This document shows positions 63,223-64,000 of a DNA stretch of 64,000 bases, piece after piece. The notes beneath the pieces are model-generated. The model saw nothing but the letters and a program-made list of their open reading frames with translations. It did not search any database and was not told the DNA's origin. This stretch comes from Clostridium sp. OF03-18AA. Lineage in GTDB: Bacteria; Bacillota; Clostridia; Lachnospirales; Lachnospiraceae. Positions within the stretch are counted from its first letter, which is position 1. Each line of letters starts with the position of its first letter. Where the stretch lies: positions 1 through 64,000 of the forward strand of contig NZ_QUEP01000007.1 of the NCBI RefSeq assembly GCF_003478035.1, read 5' to 3'. The translations under genes and the position numbers were made by a program.

Positions 63223-64000
63223 ATGAATTATGGAAAAAACGAGGTGGAAAAGACACTCTGCAAAACAAATTCCAGGGCTCAGAAGATTACCTCACATCTG
63301 GTACTTCTTCTCACAAAGATCATCCTGATCCTTGTCCTGTTTGCGGCGGTGCTTGGGATCAGCTTCGGCTACGGGATCTTCAAGGGCGTGATCGATGCGG
63401 CCCCGGAGATTGATGTGGCGAGCATCGAACCAAGCGGTTATGCCACCATGGTCTATGACAGTAAGGGAAACCTCACGGAAACGCTCGTAAAATCCGGAGC
63501 GAACCGTCTTGAGGCATCCTACGAGGAACTTCCCCAGTGCCTGATCGACGCCTTCGTTGCGATCGAGGATTCCAGGTTCTGGTCCCACAAGGGTGTTGAC
63601 GTCCGTTCGATGGTCCGTGCGGCCGTCGGGATCATCACCGGCGACTCCAGTGCCGGCGGCGGAAGTACCCTGACCCAGCAGCTCATCAAAAACAATATCT
63701 TTGAAGGCGGAAATGAGGACACCTTCGGAGAAAAGCTTGAGCGAAAGATCCAGGAGCAGTATCTGGCGATCCAGTTAGAGAAGATCATGGATAAAAAGAT
63801 CATCCTCAAAAACTATTTAAACACGATCAACCTTGGAAACAACACCCTGGGCGTAAAGGCGGCGGCTCTCCGCTACTTTGACAAGGACGTCTCGGAGCTC
63901 ACGCTCTCAGAGGCAACGGTCATCGCCGGTATCACCCAGAACCCGTCGAGATTCAACCCGCTCTCCGAAAACGGAAGAAAGCGCAACGAGGAAAAACGCC
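63223..64000 (+). CDS. Class A penicillin-binding protein, N-terminal part (window edge)
   Basis: An open frame of 259 codons runs off the window. After a short cytoplasmic tail and one TM (about residues 27-50) comes a GT51 transglycosylase domain with AIEDSRFWSHKGVD, GGGSTLTQQLIKN, ERKIQEQYLAIQLEK and LNTINLGNNTLGVKAAALRYF, including the catalytic Glu in the first motif. Class A PBPs polymerise and crosslink peptidoglycan at the membrane; the transpeptidase part would lie beyond 64000. The ATG follows AAAGGAGG with an extended -10 promoter upstream. Confidence 0.93.
   Translation, partial: MNYGKNEVEKTLCKTNSRAQKITSHLVLLLTKIILILVLFAAVLGISFGYGIFKGVIDAAPEIDVASIEPSGYATMVYDSKGNLTETLVKSGANRLEASYEELPQCLIDAFVAIEDSRFWSHKGVDVRSMVRAAVGIITGDSSAGGGSTLTQQLIKNNIFEGGNEDTFGEKLERKIQEQYLAIQLEKIMDKKIILKNYLNTINLGNNTLGVKAAALRYFDKDVSELTLSEATVIAGITQNPSRFNPLSENGRKRNEEKR

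Noticed and set aside
1..64000. CRISPR arrays, tRNA or rRNA genes, prophage or integrase genes
   Set aside because: I looked for regularly spaced direct repeats, tRNA-like T-loops and mobile-element enzymes on both strands by eye and found none that I could support.

Overview
The window looks like a chromosomal segment from a Gram-positive anaerobe of the class Clostridia, most likely Lachnospiraceae. This is inferred from gene content and style: moderate GC (about 50 percent by eye), strong AGGAGG-type ribosome binding sites, lysine and T-box riboswitches, secG-rnr-smpB, a TypA GTPase, secreted proteins with choline-binding-like W/Y-G repeats, and an AbgT plus M20 operon. No rRNA, tRNA, CRISPR array, integrase, transposase or prophage gene was seen. 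Nearly all genes lie on the minus strand; the few plus-strand genes are single units.

Layout. 1-7.2 kb: a divergent tetR and an envelope locus made of two wall-binding-repeat proteins flanking an MMPL transporter and a secreted heptad-repeat protein. 7.2-13 kb: AGCS symporter, intracellular S8 protease, AEC transporter, secreted protein. 13-18.6 kb: purF, purB, a coupled lysR, purA. 18.6-23 kb: two small envelope genes, dapB, dapA under a lysine riboswitch, a CobO-like protein, an SSB. 23.4-27.1 kb: YihY, amidohydrolase, Nudix, galE. 27.4-34.6 kb: cell-wall, division and recombination cluster (PBP, FtsW/RodA, U32, zapA, ruvB, ruvA). 34.8-39 kb: YprB-type exonuclease, DUF5662, hslO plus methyltransferase, SEC-C protein. 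39-43 kb: two M20 hydrolases with AbgT. 43.5-50 kb: CapA lipoprotein and a three-gene ABC importer with an unusual ATPase. 50.3-54 kb: aldo/keto reductase remnant, smpB, rnr, secG. 54.2-58 kb: pheT, pheS and a T-box leader. 58.3-64 kb: mgsA, DUF523, typA, YigZ family, and the start of a class A PBP.

The least expected signal is not a gene. The intergenic regions carry at least three families of dispersed, non-coding, foldable repeats. Family A has a 133-bp copy with terminal inverted repeats and a perfect 8-bp flanking direct repeat (11864-12012) and a partial copy at 23271. Family B is an approximately 135-bp three-hairpin element (best copies 27235-27368 and 59004-59128, a diverged one at 19026-19161, and partial ones at 22247, 25233 and 38341). 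Family C is a short GC-rich repeat at 25869 and 50318. One B copy sits inside a 340-bp inverted-repeat structure between convergent genes (58897-59236). These look like MITE- or REP-like elements specific to this lineage.

Other points of note are the TetR/MMPL/wall-binding locus, an ABC ATPase with about 120 extra residues between Q-loop and signature, a LysR gene coupled to purB by a TAATG overlap, and a small ORF whose only well-placed start is AUC. All names are from reading the translated sequence; no database search was run.
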